Notes: generated from the letters alone by a model not told the origin. A stretch of 64,000 nt of DNA from Myxococcales bacterium (GCA_947483555.1 CANKMW010000020.1:1-64000), one strand, 5' to 3'. Positions 35,643-44,386 are shown, counted from the stretch's first letter. Program-made: numbers and translations.

Positions 35643-35801
35643 TCACACCGGTGCAAGGCGCGGGCCGTCAGGTTGGACGCGGATGCCGTGGCCGATCAGG
35701 GCGATGCAGGCCCCCGACATGATCATTGCCACAGGGGACAGGGCCGCCATGCCCAAGATCAGACACACGCGGTCGAGCGTGCGTCGTCGACGCCGGGCCA
35801 C
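35643..35801 (-). CDS. Possible small membrane protein
   Basis: 52 residues from GTG 35801: a basic start (MARRRRRTLDR), a hydrophobic helix (VCLILGMAALSPVAMIMSGA) and a short tail. It fits exactly between the stop of the lipoprotein gene (35814) and the start of the barrel gene (35638) on the same strand. The topology (positive inside, one helix) is sensible. There is no ribosome site and no family match in memory, so it may be chance. Confidence 0.35.
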   Translation of the reverse strand: MARRRRRTLDRVCLILGMAALSPVAMIMSGACIALIGHGIRVQPDGPRLAPV

Positions 35802-35813
35802 GGCCGTGACCCG

Positions 35814-36356
35814 TCAGTAAGGCGGCGGCGGTGGCGCGGCGGCCGGGATGATCTCTTCGAGGATCGACGGATCCTCGGCGGTCGCCGGCGTCAACAGATA
35901 GACGCCGACCAGATGCTCGCCGGCCCGGAACGCGGCCCAGGTGCGCGTGCGCTCGGGAATCTGCTGGCGGGCAAAGATGCGATCGCGCGCGTCTTGCGAC
36001 AGCGGCGTCGTCGCCGCGCGCTTCTCGACGAGATGGTTCCAGCGTTCGGCGGCCCGCGCCGCGTCGACCCAGCGCTCGAAGCGCTGCAGCCGAGCCAGCC
36101 GCCCGCCTTGGTAGGTGGCGATCACCCAGGCCTGGCCGTAGCCGGCGCCCGGGTGGTCGCACTGCGGGTAGACCTCGTGATCGCGGGCCGGCTCGACCTG
36201 GGCGCAGAAGTCGTAGCGGCGAAGTGCGTGGGCGGTCTCGTCACGCGAGAGGCCGAGCGAGACATCGAGCGGGCCCTCGGCGCGTTGCGCCGCACAGCCG
36301 GTCATGGCGAGCACGGTGACGACGGTCGCGATCCACAATCCCTCGTTCGTCCTCAT
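35814..36356 (-). CDS. Small lipoprotein of unknown function
   Basis: 180 residues from ATG 36356. A lipoprotein signal (TVLAMTGC, lipid Cys about 21) is followed by a domain with YDFCAQVEPARDHEVYPQCDHPG, then a helix-rich part (WVDAARAAERWNHLVEK) and a Pro-rich end. No family is recognised. Immediately upstream, at 36360-36378, is a perfect dyad whose loop carries AGG. It is divergent from the deacetylase-like gene with 47 bp between starts. Confidence 0.7.
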   Translation of the reverse strand: MRTNEGLWIATVVTVLAMTGCAAQRAEGPLDVSLGLSRDETAHALRRYDFCAQVEPARDHEVYPQCDHPGAGYGQAWVIATYQGGRLARLQRFERWVDAARAAERWNHLVEKRAATTPLSQDARDRIFARQQIPERTRTWAAFRAGEHLVGVYLLTPATAEDPSILEEIIPAAAPPPPPY

Positions 36357-36359
36357 GTC

Positions 36360-36378
36360 GGTTGATACCTTATCAACC
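36360..36378. promoter_or_regulatory. Perfect 8-bp dyad between divergent lipoprotein genes
   Basis: GGTTGATA (36360-36367), a CCT loop and TATCAACC (36371-36378). It is A+T-rich in a G+C-rich setting and fills the 47-bp gap between two divergent starts, 3 bp from one of them. Read on the minus strand the loop is AGG, 11 nt before ATG 36356. It may be an operator for both genes or an RNA hairpin at the ribosome site. Confidence 0.55.
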
Positions 36379-36403
36379 CCTTCCGCTGTGGTATAGGCGC
36401 GCC

Positions 36404-37729
36404 ATGCGCATGCGGAGCGTGAACTCGGCGGTCCTGTGCTGTGTCGTGATGCTGGCCACGACGCTGGCGGCGTGCGGTGACGGCATCGGGCCACCGCGAA
36501 CGTCGCCGCCGGCCACCATCGTCCCCGACGGCCGCTATGCCGTCGACACCGTCCCCTACTGGCACCTCATCGGCAACGCCGTCACGCCCGGCCAGGACAC
36601 GATCAGCATCGCCGTCACCGCGCCGGCCGACGCCGAGGTGGTCGACGTCTGGGTCAGCGGCGGCGCTGGCCAGCGCCTCGTCGCCGACCCGGCGACGGGG
36701 CGGTTCACCGGCGACCTCGAGATCGGCGCGCTCGCCGCTGGTGAACACGAGATCCTGATCGCCGCCAATGGCGCGAATGCAGCGGTGGCGCGGGTCCTGT
36801 TCAGTCGAACTCACCCGCTCTATTTCCTGCTTTCAACGGACTGGGACTATTCCGAGCCGGGCCAGGTGTCGCTCGACTATCACGATCAGATTCGCAGCGG
36901 GCACCCCGACGTGAAGTTCACCCACTTCATCGGGCCCTACACGTTCACGGATCCCAACCTGGCCGAGGCCCGCAAGGCCGAGCTGGCGGCGTGGGCGATC
37001 GCACGCCGCGATCAGTACGGCGACGAGATCGGCCTCCACATCCATCCCTACTGCCACTTCGTCGTCAGCGCCGGGCTGACCTGCAACACGATCGACTCGA
37101 CCGTGTACCAGACCGACGCCAGCGGCTACACCATCCGCGTCGAGGCCTACGGCCAGGCCGGCTTCGAGACCCTGCTCGGCCACGCCGATGACCTCTTCAC
37201 CGCTCGCGGCCTCGGCAAGCCGGTCACCTTCCGCGCCGGCGGCTGGACGGCGTCCGTCGACACGCTCAAGGCCCTGGCCGCCAAGGGCTACGTGGCCGAC
37301 ACCAGCGCCAACAACTGGGCGCGTATGGAGGAGTGGCGCGGGATGGGCTCCCTGTACACGTGGAACATGACCAACTGGGCATCGATCGGCGACACCAGCC
37401 AGCCATATTACCCGAACACCACGGACAAGCTGTCTGGCGCCGCGCCCAACGTGCCAATCCTCGAGGTCCCCGACAACGCGATCATGGTCGACTACGTCAC
37501 CCGCGCCGAGATGGTGGCGATCTTCGCCCAGAACTGGCCGGGGCCGGGGCTGAGCGAACCGCGCACGTTCATGATGGGGTTCCATCCCTCGCCCAGCATG
37601 AGCGTCGAGGAGTACCGGCGCATCGACGGGATCCTGGACCACGCCGACCTGTACCTGGCCTCGCTGCACGCCGGCCCGGTGGTCTACGCGCGCCTCCAGG
37701 ACATGCCGGCGGTGTGGCCGCGGCCCTAG
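36404..37729 (+). CDS. Lipoprotein with polysaccharide-deacetylase-like domain
   Basis: 441 residues from ATG 36404 (a TATAGG box ends 6 nt upstream). The lipid Cys about 24 lies in TTLAACGDG. A small beta-sandwich domain (about 45-130) precedes a TIM-barrel-like domain with LLSTDWDYSE, EIGLHIHPYCHF, VTFRAGGW and MGFHPSPSMS. The Asp, the His-x-His and the Arg-Ala-Gly-Gly motif resemble carbohydrate esterase 4/deacetylase-type metal sites. It could trim acetyl groups from cell-wall or capsule sugar. The specificity is unknown. A terminator follows at 37768-37794. Confidence 0.7.
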   Translation: MRMRSVNSAVLCCVVMLATTLAACGDGIGPPRTSPPATIVPDGRYAVDTVPYWHLIGNAVTPGQDTISIAVTAPADAEVVDVWVSGGAGQRLVADPATGRFTGDLEIGALAAGEHEILIAANGANAAVARVLFSRTHPLYFLLSTDWDYSEPGQVSLDYHDQIRSGHPDVKFTHFIGPYTFTDPNLAEARKAELAAWAIARRDQYGDEIGLHIHPYCHFVVSAGLTCNTIDSTVYQTDASGYTIRVEAYGQAGFETLLGHADDLFTARGLGKPVTFRAGGWTASVDTLKALAAKGYVADTSANNWARMEEWRGMGSLYTWNMTNWASIGDTSQPYYPNTTDKLSGAAPNVPILEVPDNAIMVDYVTRAEMVAIFAQNWPGPGLSEPRTFMMGFHPSPSMSVEEYRRIDGILDHADLYLASLHAGPVVYARLQDMPAVWPRP

Positions 37730-37767
37730 CCTTGCCGCCCGCCGCGCTGCGAAGTCTGCTGAGCACG

Positions 37768-37794
37768 AGTGATCACCAGAGGTGATCGCTTTTT
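37768..37794 (+). terminator. Intrinsic terminator after the deacetylase-like gene
   Basis: A 10-bp stem (AGTGATCACC / GGTGATCGCT, one G-T pair) with AGA loop is followed by TTTTT (to 37794). It is the only clear rho-independent terminator seen in the window and lies 39 bp after the stop at 37729. Confidence 0.85.
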
Positions 37795-37865
37795 GCGTCG
37801 GCGCCATTGGCGATCTCCGCTGCTTCACGCGTACGATGCGCGTTCGCAGAAGGTAGGAAATCGAA

Positions 37866-38324
37866 ATGACCGAGATCGAGCAGCGCATCAATGACCTGGT
37901 CAGCAACTTCATCAACGATGTAACCAAGCTGGCGCGCCAGGCCGCGCACGAGACGCTGGCGCACGCGCTGGCCGGCATCGGCGGCGCGGTGGTCAGCGAC
38001 GTCAGCATCGCCGGTGGCCGCCGCGGCCGCCCTCGCGGCAGCGTGGTCCTGTCGCGGCGGACCAAGGGCGCCAAGCGCGCGCCGGGCGAGATCGTGAAGC
38101 TGAAGGACGCGGTCCACGCCCACATCAAGGAACACCCGGGCGAGCGGATCGAGCAGATCAACGGCCACATGGGTACCCGCACGACCGATCTGTCGCTGCC
38201 CCTCAAGAAGCTGATCGCCGACGGCGAGGTCCGCACCGAAGGCGACCGCCGCGCGACCCGCTACTTCCCCGGCGACGGCCAGCCCAAGGGTGGCGCCCGC
38301 AAGCGCCGCAAGAAGAAGGACTGA
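37866..38324 (+). CDS. AT-hook/winged-helix-like DNA-binding protein
   Basis: 152 residues; ATG 37866 has AGGAAA upstream. A helical N-terminus (1-38) is followed by an AT-hook-like core RGRPRG (53-58), a basic linker, a winged-helix-type region (about 76-130: IVKLKDAVHAHIKEHPG, GTRTTDLSLPLKKLIADGEV, TRYFPG) and a Lys/Arg tail (RKRRKKKD). The parts suggest binding to the minor groove plus a second DNA contact, as in nucleoid or regulatory proteins of myxobacteria. Targets are unknown. The preceding terminator isolates it as its own unit. Confidence 0.75.
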   Translation: MTEIEQRINDLVSNFINDVTKLARQAAHETLAHALAGIGGAVVSDVSIAGGRRGRPRGSVVLSRRTKGAKRAPGEIVKLKDAVHAHIKEHPGERIEQINGHMGTRTTDLSLPLKKLIADGEVRTEGDRRATRYFPGDGQPKGGARKRRKKKD

Positions 38325-38353
38325 GGAGCGGGTCGGGCATGGGCCGCCGCTGG

Positions 38354-38359
38354 TACATT
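38354..38359 (+). promoter_or_regulatory. Candidate leaderless -10 hexamer (TACATT)
   Basis: TACATT ends 7 nt before GTG 38367. Confidence 0.5.
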
Positions 38360-38366
38360 CCGGCCC

Positions 38367-40145
38367 GTGCCCACCGCCGACACCATCCCACGCCGTCTCC
38401 TCGAACAGGCTCGCCGCCGTCCTGCCAGTCCGGCGTACTTCGCCAAGCGGGCCGGCGTCTGGCGGCCGACCACGTGGCGACAGTACGGTGACGAGGTTCG
38501 CACCGCCGCTCGCGCCCTGATCGGCCTCGGCTTTCCGCGCGGTGGCAAGGTCGCGATCCTCGGCTTCAACCGCCCGGAATGGGTGATCTTCGATCACGCG
38601 GCGATGATGGCGGGTGGGGTGCCGGCCGGGATCTACACCACCTGCTCGCCCGAGGAGGTGCAGTACATCGTCCACCACTGCGAGGCTCACACCATGCTGG
38701 TGGAGGATGTCGCCCAGTGGAAGAAGGTCGCGGCGCAACGCGCCAGCCTGCCCCTGTTGCGCCACGTGGTGACGATGAAGGGCTGTCCGGCGATCGACGA
38801 CCCGCTGGTCCTGTCGTGGGAGGCGTTCATCGCCAAGGCCACCGCGGTCTCCGATCAGGCGGTCGACGACCGCCTCGACCACCTCGAGCAGGACGAGCTG
38901 GCCACGCTCATCTACACCTCGGGCACCACCGGTCCCCCCAAGGGCGTGATGCTGTCGCATCGCAACCTGGCCTGGACGGCGCAGACGATGATCGATCTGG
39001 GCGGCGGGCGCGCCGGTGACAGCTCGCTGTCGTACCTGCCGCTGTCGCACATCGCCGAGCAGATGAACACGATCCTGCTGCCGGCGAGTGCGGGCGCCAC
39101 CGTGTACTTCGCCGAGTCGATCGAGAAGGTGCCCGACAACCTGCGCGAGGTGCAGCCGACGGTGGTGTTCGGGGTGCCGCGGATCTGGGAGAAGTTCCAC
39201 GCTGGCGTCGCCGCCAAGCTGGCCCAGGCCGCCGGCGCCAAGAAGCACCTGGTCACCTGGGCCCGCGACGTGTGCACGCAGGTGGTGGCGGCCCGCAACC
39301 GCGGCCGCGAACCGGGCGGCCTGCTGGCGCTGCAGTACCAGCTCGCCAACAAGCTGGTCATCTCGAAGCTCAAGCCGGCGCTGGGTCTGGGCCGGGCCCG
39401 CATGTGCGTGAGCGGCGCGGCGCCGATCGCCAAGGACGTGATCGAGTTCTTCGCCAGCCTCGACATCGTGCTGCACGAGGTCTATGGCCAGTCCGAGGAC
39501 ACCGGCCCGACGTCGTTCAACCTTCCCGGCGCGACGCGCTTCGGCACCGTCGGGCAGGCGCTGCCCGGCGTCGAGGTCAAGATCGCCGCTGACGGCGAGA
39601 TCCTGGTCAAGGGCCCCAACGTGTTCATCGGCTACTTCAAGGAGCCCGCGGCAACCACGGAGTCGCTGATCGACGGCTGGTTGTGCTCCGGCGACCTCGG
39701 CGAGCTCGACGGCGATGGGTTCCTGACCATCACCGGGCGCAAGAAGGAGATCATCATCACCGCCGGCGGCAAGAACGTCTCGCCCAAGAACATCGAAGCC
39801 GCGATCAAGGAGTCGCCGCTGGTGAGCGAGGCGGTGGTGATCGGCGACCGTCGCAAGTTCCTGTCGGCGTTGATCACGCTCGACGATGCGGCGGCCACCG
39901 CCTTTCTCGGCGACCGCGCCGCCGCGGCGCCGCTGCACGAACACGCCGATCTGAACGCCGCGGTCCAGCACCAGATCGACGCCGTGAACGTCAAGCTGGC
40001 GCGCGTCGAGCAGGTCAAGAAGTTCACCATCCTGCCGCGTCAGCTCGGCATCGAGACCGGCGAGCTGACGCCGACGCTCAAGGTCAAGCGCAAGGCGGTG
40101 AACAAGAGCTTCGCGCGCGAGATCGAGGCGATGTACGCCGAATAG
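38367..40145 (+). CDS. Long-chain acyl-CoA synthetase (FadD15-like, AMP-forming)
   Basis: 592 residues from GTG 38367. ANL-superfamily motifs are in order: P-loop LIYTSGTTGPPKGVML (about 181-196), SYLPLSHIAEQ, VFGVPRIWEK, the VYGQSEDTGP adenine-site motif, GWLCSGDLGELDGDGFLTITGRKKE (read in parts) with the hinge Asp, and the C-terminal catalytic Lys in LTPTLKVKRK. The long VFGVPRIWEKFHAG segment and size are typical of FadD15/long-chain enzymes. It activates fatty acids with ATP and CoA in the cytoplasm. It stands alone, convergent with the HupE-like gene. Confidence 0.92.
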   Translation: MPTADTIPRRLLEQARRRPASPAYFAKRAGVWRPTTWRQYGDEVRTAARALIGLGFPRGGKVAILGFNRPEWVIFDHAAMMAGGVPAGIYTTCSPEEVQYIVHHCEAHTMLVEDVAQWKKVAAQRASLPLLRHVVTMKGCPAIDDPLVLSWEAFIAKATAVSDQAVDDRLDHLEQDELATLIYTSGTTGPPKGVMLSHRNLAWTAQTMIDLGGGRAGDSSLSYLPLSHIAEQMNTILLPASAGATVYFAESIEKVPDNLREVQPTVVFGVPRIWEKFHAGVAAKLAQAAGAKKHLVTWARDVCTQVVAARNRGREPGGLLALQYQLANKLVISKLKPALGLGRARMCVSGAAPIAKDVIEFFASLDIVLHEVYGQSEDTGPTSFNLPGATRFGTVGQALPGVEVKIAADGEILVKGPNVFIGYFKEPAATTESLIDGWLCSGDLGELDGDGFLTITGRKKEIIITAGGKNVSPKNIEAAIKESPLVSEAVVIGDRRKFLSALITLDDAAATAFLGDRAAAAPLHEHADLNAAVQHQIDAVNVKLARVEQVKKFTILPRQLGIETGELTPTLKVKRKAVNKSFAREIEAMYAE

Positions 40146-40157
40146 CCCCGTCGCTCG

Positions 40158-41252
40158 CTAGCCGGCCACCCGCTCGACGAACCATTGCATGCCGAGCACG
40201 AACACGCCGCACGCCACCGCCTTCACGAGGTAGGTGCCGATCCGCTGGTGGCGATGCGCGACCAGGACCAGCGGCGCGACGACCAGCACCACCACGACCT
40301 GGCCCAGCTCGACGCCGAGGTTGTAGCCGAACAGCGCCGTCGCCATGCCGCGGGTCGACAGCTCGAGATCGTTGAGGGCGTTCGCAAAGCCGAAGCCGTG
40401 GATCAGCCCGAAGCCGGTCGCGATCTTCCAGCGCTGCCGCCTGAAGGCGCCGGTGAACGCCTCGACGGCGACCAGCGCGATCGACAGCGCGATCAGCGGC
40501 TCGATCACCGACGACGGCGGGCGCACGATGCCGAGCGCGGCGATCGCCAGCGTGATCGAGTGGCCGAGCGTGAACCCGCTGGCGATCCCGACCAGCTGCA
40601 GCAGCCGACCACCGCCGAGCATCAGGCCGATCAAGAACAGGATGTGGTCGATGCCGTCGGGCAGCTGGAGGCCGCCGTCTCGATCGTGCCACTGGTCGGG
40701 AGCCACCCCGATGTGCTCGATCCCCGACCACACGAAGTCGGTGAAGGCGACGCCGGCGGCCGCGGTGCCGGCGGCGAGGGCGAACGACGTGGTGCGGGCG
40801 TCGACCAGCGTCAGCCGCTCGGAGTCGCCGACCGCCTCCTTGACCAGCAGCTCGAACGTCGACGAGATGCGGCGTTCGTGGACGAACGGGAAGCTCCACC
40901 GGCGCTCGCCGGGTCCGGGGCAGGTCGCCGAGCTCGAGACCTTGACCGTGCGCGCGTCGAGCACGGCCGACGCCGGCCCCCAGCGACACGGCCCATCGCC
41001 GGTGGTGATCGGCGCGCTCGCGTACGAAGCCTCGGCCAGCGCGGTCGCCCGGGCGGCCACGGTCGCGGCGTCGAGCTGCTGCTCGCCGAGGAGCGACGCC
41101 GCGGCCCGGGCGTCGAGATCGAGGCTGACGGCGACGGTCGCGCCGGCCTGCTCGATCCGGAGGTAACCGAGGTCGAGCGGGTGCGCGCTCGCGAGCCGCG
41201 CGCTGGCGAGCACGGCCAGCACCACCAGCCCGGCACCGCCGCGCGCCATCAT
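40158..41252 (-). CDS. HupE/UreJ-family membrane protein
   Basis: 364 residues from ATG 41252, which overlaps the upstream TPR gene's stop (ATGA). A signal peptide (to SASA-HPL, about 26) and an outside beta-domain (about 27-165) precede six membrane helices. The family hallmarks are LPDGIDHILFLIGLML, ASGFTLGHSITLAIAA, FGLIHGFGFA and GYNLGVELGQV, with conserved His and Asp. HupE/UreJ proteins are linked to nickel and other metal uptake, but this longer secreted-domain form is of unknown role. Co-transcription with the TPR lipoprotein, and DUF4331 genes next door, suggests one system. Confidence 0.85.
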   Translation of the reverse strand: MMARGGAGLVVLAVLASARLASAHPLDLGYLRIEQAGATVAVSLDLDARAAASLLGEQQLDAATVAARATALAEASYASAPITTGDGPCRWGPASAVLDARTVKVSSSATCPGPGERRWSFPFVHERRISSTFELLVKEAVGDSERLTLVDARTTSFALAAGTAAAGVAFTDFVWSGIEHIGVAPDQWHDRDGGLQLPDGIDHILFLIGLMLGGGRLLQLVGIASGFTLGHSITLAIAALGIVRPPSSVIEPLIALSIALVAVEAFTGAFRRQRWKIATGFGLIHGFGFANALNDLELSTRGMATALFGYNLGVELGQVVVVLVVAPLVLVAHRHQRIGTYLVKAVACGVFVLGMQWFVERVAG

Positions 41253-42568
41253 CGGCCCATCCCGAGCTGGCGCCAGCCTGACCCACCCGGATCGAGCGCC
41301 TCCGCCTCGCGCGCGTAGAGCGCCGCCCGCGGCCCGGTCTCGACCCGCGCGGCCAGCTCGTACAGCCGCGCATCGCGCGCGCCGGTCGCGAGGGCGGCGC
41401 GGACATGGGTCATCGCCTCGTCGCGGGCACCCAGGCGGGCCAGCGCGCGCGCGAGCTGAAACCTGGTCTCGGCGCTCGGCCGCCGACCCAGCTCCTCGCG
41501 CGCCAGGGGTACCGCCGCGGCGAGATCCGCCGCCGTGCCGCGATCGACGAGGAGCTCGACCAGGTCGAGCTGGTGACCGTAGCCGTGGTCCTCGAGCTCC
41601 GCGCGCACGATGGTCTCGACCAGCGTGCGCGAGCGGTCCGCGCCGACCGGGTCGCCGGACAGCTCCTGCGCGCGCCCGAGGTCCATCAGGTAGCGGACCT
41701 GGCGCGACGCCGCGAACGCCTGCTCGAACAGGCCCCGGGCCTCCTTCCACCGACCGTGGCGCAGCGCCAGCTCGGCGCGCTGGGCGAGCGCGAGCGGGTA
41801 CGCCGGCACGATCCGCAACGCCTCGTCGAACAGCAGCGCCGCACCCGCGAGCTCGCCGCGGCGGAGCAGAAACCGACCCCACAGGGTCCGGATCCGCGCC
41901 GCCTCGTACGGATCGCCATGGGTCTCGACCGTGGCGGCGCGCGCGAAGTCGAACGCCGCCTCGGCATCGCGGCCCTGGGCCTGCATCACCAGCGCCCGCA
42001 TCAGGTAGGTCGAGCTACCCGGCGAGCGCGCGACCGCGGACTCGGCGGCCCCGATCGCCTCGCCGAGCTCGCCGAGGGCGAGGTGCGCGCTGGCCAGCAC
42101 GATGTACGTCCCGGCGCTGCCCTTGCGGGTCAGGTGCTGGCGCCCGATCGTGATCGCCGCCCGGAAGTCGTGCCGCGCGCTGGCCAGCTTGGCCAGCGTC
42201 AGCGCGGCACCGTTGGGGAACGGCAGCAGCGCGAGCGAGCGACGGGCCATGGCTTCGCTGGCCTGATAGTCCTCGACGTCGCCGTCGAGCTGACCGCGAC
42301 GGAAGTACAGCTCGGCCAGGTCGGTGAGGTCGAACGGCGTTGCCGCTGGCGCGTTCACCCGGACCTCGAGGTCGCGGATCGTCGTGGCGAGCTCGGAGTC
42401 CGGCGCGGGAGCATTCGAGAACCGATGGCGGACCACCGCCAGGTCGGGGGCCAGCACGGAGCAGGCCGGCGCCGGCGCGGCATGCCCGTGGGCCTGCTCC
42501 GGACCGCCACGACAGCCGAGCGCGAACGCCACGATTCCGCTCGTCGAGATCACCGGGAGCCATCGCAT
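41249..42568 (-). CDS. TPR-repeat lipoprotein
   Basis: 439 residues. The lipid Cys19 lies in FALGC. From about 75 on the protein is made of tetratricopeptide-like helix pairs (LAELYFRRGQL, LASAHLALGELGEAIGAAES, GRFLLRRGELAGAALLFDEALRI, LALRHGRWKEARGLFEQAF). Such repeats mediate protein contacts at the membrane. The stop overlaps the HupE start, so the two are made together. It is divergent from the DUF4331 genes (161 bp between starts). Confidence 0.85.
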   Translation of the reverse strand: MRWLPVISTSGIVAFALGCRGGPEQAHGHAAPAPACSVLAPDLAVVRHRFSNAPAPDSELATTIRDLEVRVNAPAATPFDLTDLAELYFRRGQLDGDVEDYQASEAMARRSLALLPFPNGAALTLAKLASARHDFRAAITIGRQHLTRKGSAGTYIVLASAHLALGELGEAIGAAESAVARSPGSSTYLMRALVMQAQGRDAEAAFDFARAATVETHGDPYEAARIRTLWGRFLLRRGELAGAALLFDEALRIVPAYPLALAQRAELALRHGRWKEARGLFEQAFAASRQVRYLMDLGRAQELSGDPVGADRSRTLVETIVRAELEDHGYGHQLDLVELLVDRGTAADLAAAVPLAREELGRRPSAETRFQLARALARLGARDEAMTHVRAALATGARDARLYELAARVETGPRAALYAREAEALDPGGSGWRQLGMGR

Positions 42569-42625
42569 CGGTCACATCTACGTCTCGACCGCGGTCTCGG
42601 ATCAGTGTCGGTGATCGATTCGACT

Positions 42626-42717
42626 CCAGAGCGCGTTCGATCCAGTCGCCCGAACGGCTCGTACCGGCCCCGGACAGAGCAGACGCGACATCCCGTCCGC
42701 GCTCTACAACGCTCTGG
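42626..42717 (+). promoter_or_regulatory. Inverted repeat that could mask the ribosome site of the DUF4331 gene
   Basis: CCAGAGCG (42626-42633) is the exact complement of CGCTCTGG (42710-42717), whose last bases begin the strong GGAGGAGG ribosome site before ATG 42730. Pairing would partly hide the site. The arms are 76 nt apart, so the effect is uncertain. Confidence 0.3.
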
Positions 42718-42729
42718 AGGAGGAACACG

Positions 42730-43545
42730 ATGAAAAATCAGAGACTAATGGCTGTGGTTTCGACGCTCGCCCTGGCGGCGGTGATCGGGACCACCTATCG
42801 CGGCGGCTTCGCGTCGGATCATGACGACGGCGACACCGACCTCAAATCGCGCGCGCTCAACCTGACCGACCACTACGCGTTCAAGTCGGGCAACGACCTC
42901 GCGCTGATCATGTACGTCAACGCCCGCTCGCTGCCGGGCAAGCAGTACTACCTCAGCACCAACGCGCGCTACGAGCTCCATGTCAGCAAGGCAACGAGCC
43001 GGACCGCGGTTCCGACTGCGGCCGAGGACTACGTGTTCCGCATCGAAGCCGGCGCACCGACCGCCGCCGGCGTCCAGCCGCTGACGCTGACCGTGCTCGC
43101 CAACGGGGTCATCGTCGGCACCCACAGCGGCATGACGACCAGCTACGCAGCCTCGAAGGCCAACACGGTGACCACCAACACCGGCACGGTCGGCAGCTTC
43201 AACGTCAGGTACTTCGTCGGCCAGCGCGCCGATTCGTTCTACTTCGACGTGGTGCGGTTCTTCCAGGTCCGCTCGTTCCTGGCCGGGCGCTTCTTCGGCG
43301 GCACCGGCGGCAACGGGGATCCAACCGCGTCGCTGGCCCCCAACTGCCGCGGTGATGCGCTGCTGGCGCTGGGCGCCGAGGCCAACCCGGACGCCGACGT
43401 CGTCAACCTGTGGAACCCACCCAGCTGCGCCCCCGACTTCACCAAGAACCTCAACGTCACCGCGTTCGCGTTGAACGTGCCGATCGCCTCCCTGGGCGGC
43501 GGCACCGTGTTCGACACCTGGTCCACGATCTCGGTGCGCGAGTAA
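42730..43545 (+). CDS. DUF4331-type secreted protein, N-terminal-half form
   Basis: 271 residues; ATG 42730 follows GGAGGAGG, the strongest ribosome site in the window, hinting at high expression. A signal peptide (about 1-28) is followed by SDHDDGDTDLKSRALNLTDHYAF, read as SDHDDGDTD and LNLTDHYAF. That segment, together with LIMYVNARS and YYLSTNARYELHV, is typical of DUF4331 family beginnings. The fold is beta-rich and secreted; the biochemical role is unknown. The next gene, 7 bp later, looks like the family's C-terminal half, so the usual longer protein appears split in two. Confidence 0.8.
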   Translation: MKNQRLMAVVSTLALAAVIGTTYRGGFASDHDDGDTDLKSRALNLTDHYAFKSGNDLALIMYVNARSLPGKQYYLSTNARYELHVSKATSRTAVPTAAEDYVFRIEAGAPTAAGVQPLTLTVLANGVIVGTHSGMTTSYAASKANTVTTNTGTVGSFNVRYFVGQRADSFYFDVVRFFQVRSFLAGRFFGGTGGNGDPTASLAPNCRGDALLALGAEANPDADVVNLWNPPSCAPDFTKNLNVTAFALNVPIASLGGGTVFDTWSTISVRE

Positions 43546-43552
43546 AGGCAGG

Positions 43553-44386
43553 ATGACCATGAACCCTATCCATCACTCCTGGCGCGGCGCGCTCGCGTTG
43601 CTGGTCCTGATCTCCGCATGCGGCGACGAGGAGAACGTCGATCCCGACGACGCGCGGCCGATCGATGCTGACGTGACCGACCCTCCGCCGGCGGTCGACA
43701 CCTGGCGTCAGGTCGAGCATCTGGCGCGGCCCGGCATCGCCGAGGCGCTCCTGATCAACAACGACTTCCTGGCCGGCTACAACGGGACAGCGCCGGCCTT
43801 CGCCGGGGTCCCGGCCGGCACGCTGACCATGGTCGTCGGCGAGGCCAAGACCGTGCTCAAGGCGATCTACCTCGGCGTCTGCCTGATCAACGGCAACGTC
43901 CCGGGGCTGACCGCCGCCACCGGCTTGAAGCCAGCCGGCATGCAGTGCGTCGAGATCGGGGCAGCGATGTTCTCCGACGGCGCCGCGACCACGCTGAAGG
44001 CGCCGGTGGCGACCGCGGCCCAGGCCTATGCCGACGCCGTGTTCGATCAGTTCGAGCCCGACGTGATGCGCATCGACACCGCGGTCGCGAGCGGCTACCT
44101 GACGCTGTGCGGCGCGGCCGATACCAAGCCGCTGCTGTGCGGTGGTCGCCAGCTCACCGACGACTCGATCGACATCACCTACGATTATCTGCTCGCCGGT
44201 GCGGCGAGCCACCTGGCGACCTTGCCGGCCCAGTTCAACGCGCTGGTCAGCGATGGCGTCCAGTACGACTCGGGGGCGGCTGGCACCCAGAACTCGGGCA
44301 ACGTGACCCCACCGGATCCGACCAACCGGAACCAGTTCCATCCGGCGGTGGCGGCGACGTTCCCGTACTCGGCCGCGCCGCACTGA
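43553..44386 (+). CDS. DUF4331-like lipoprotein, C-terminal-half form
   Basis: 277 residues; ATG 43553 follows AAAGGCAGG. The lipid Cys23 is in LVLISAC. The part WRQVEHLARPGIAEALLINNDFL (read as EHLARPGIAEALL) resembles the region of DUF4331 proteins that speaks of a conserved Arg-Pro turn, and the rest (LKAIYLGVCLING, YGYLTLC-like strands) is beta/alpha mixed. It stands 7 bp behind the other DUF4331-type gene in one operon. Role unknown. A hairpin at 44470-44490 follows it but has no T-tract. Confidence 0.7.
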   Translation: MTMNPIHHSWRGALALLVLISACGDEENVDPDDARPIDADVTDPPPAVDTWRQVEHLARPGIAEALLINNDFLAGYNGTAPAFAGVPAGTLTMVVGEAKTVLKAIYLGVCLINGNVPGLTAATGLKPAGMQCVEIGAAMFSDGAATTLKAPVATAAQAYADAVFDQFEPDVMRIDTAVASGYLTLCGAADTKPLLCGGRQLTDDSIDITYDYLLAGAASHLATLPAQFNALVSDGVQYDSGAAGTQNSGNVTPPDPTNRNQFHPAVAATFPYSAAPH

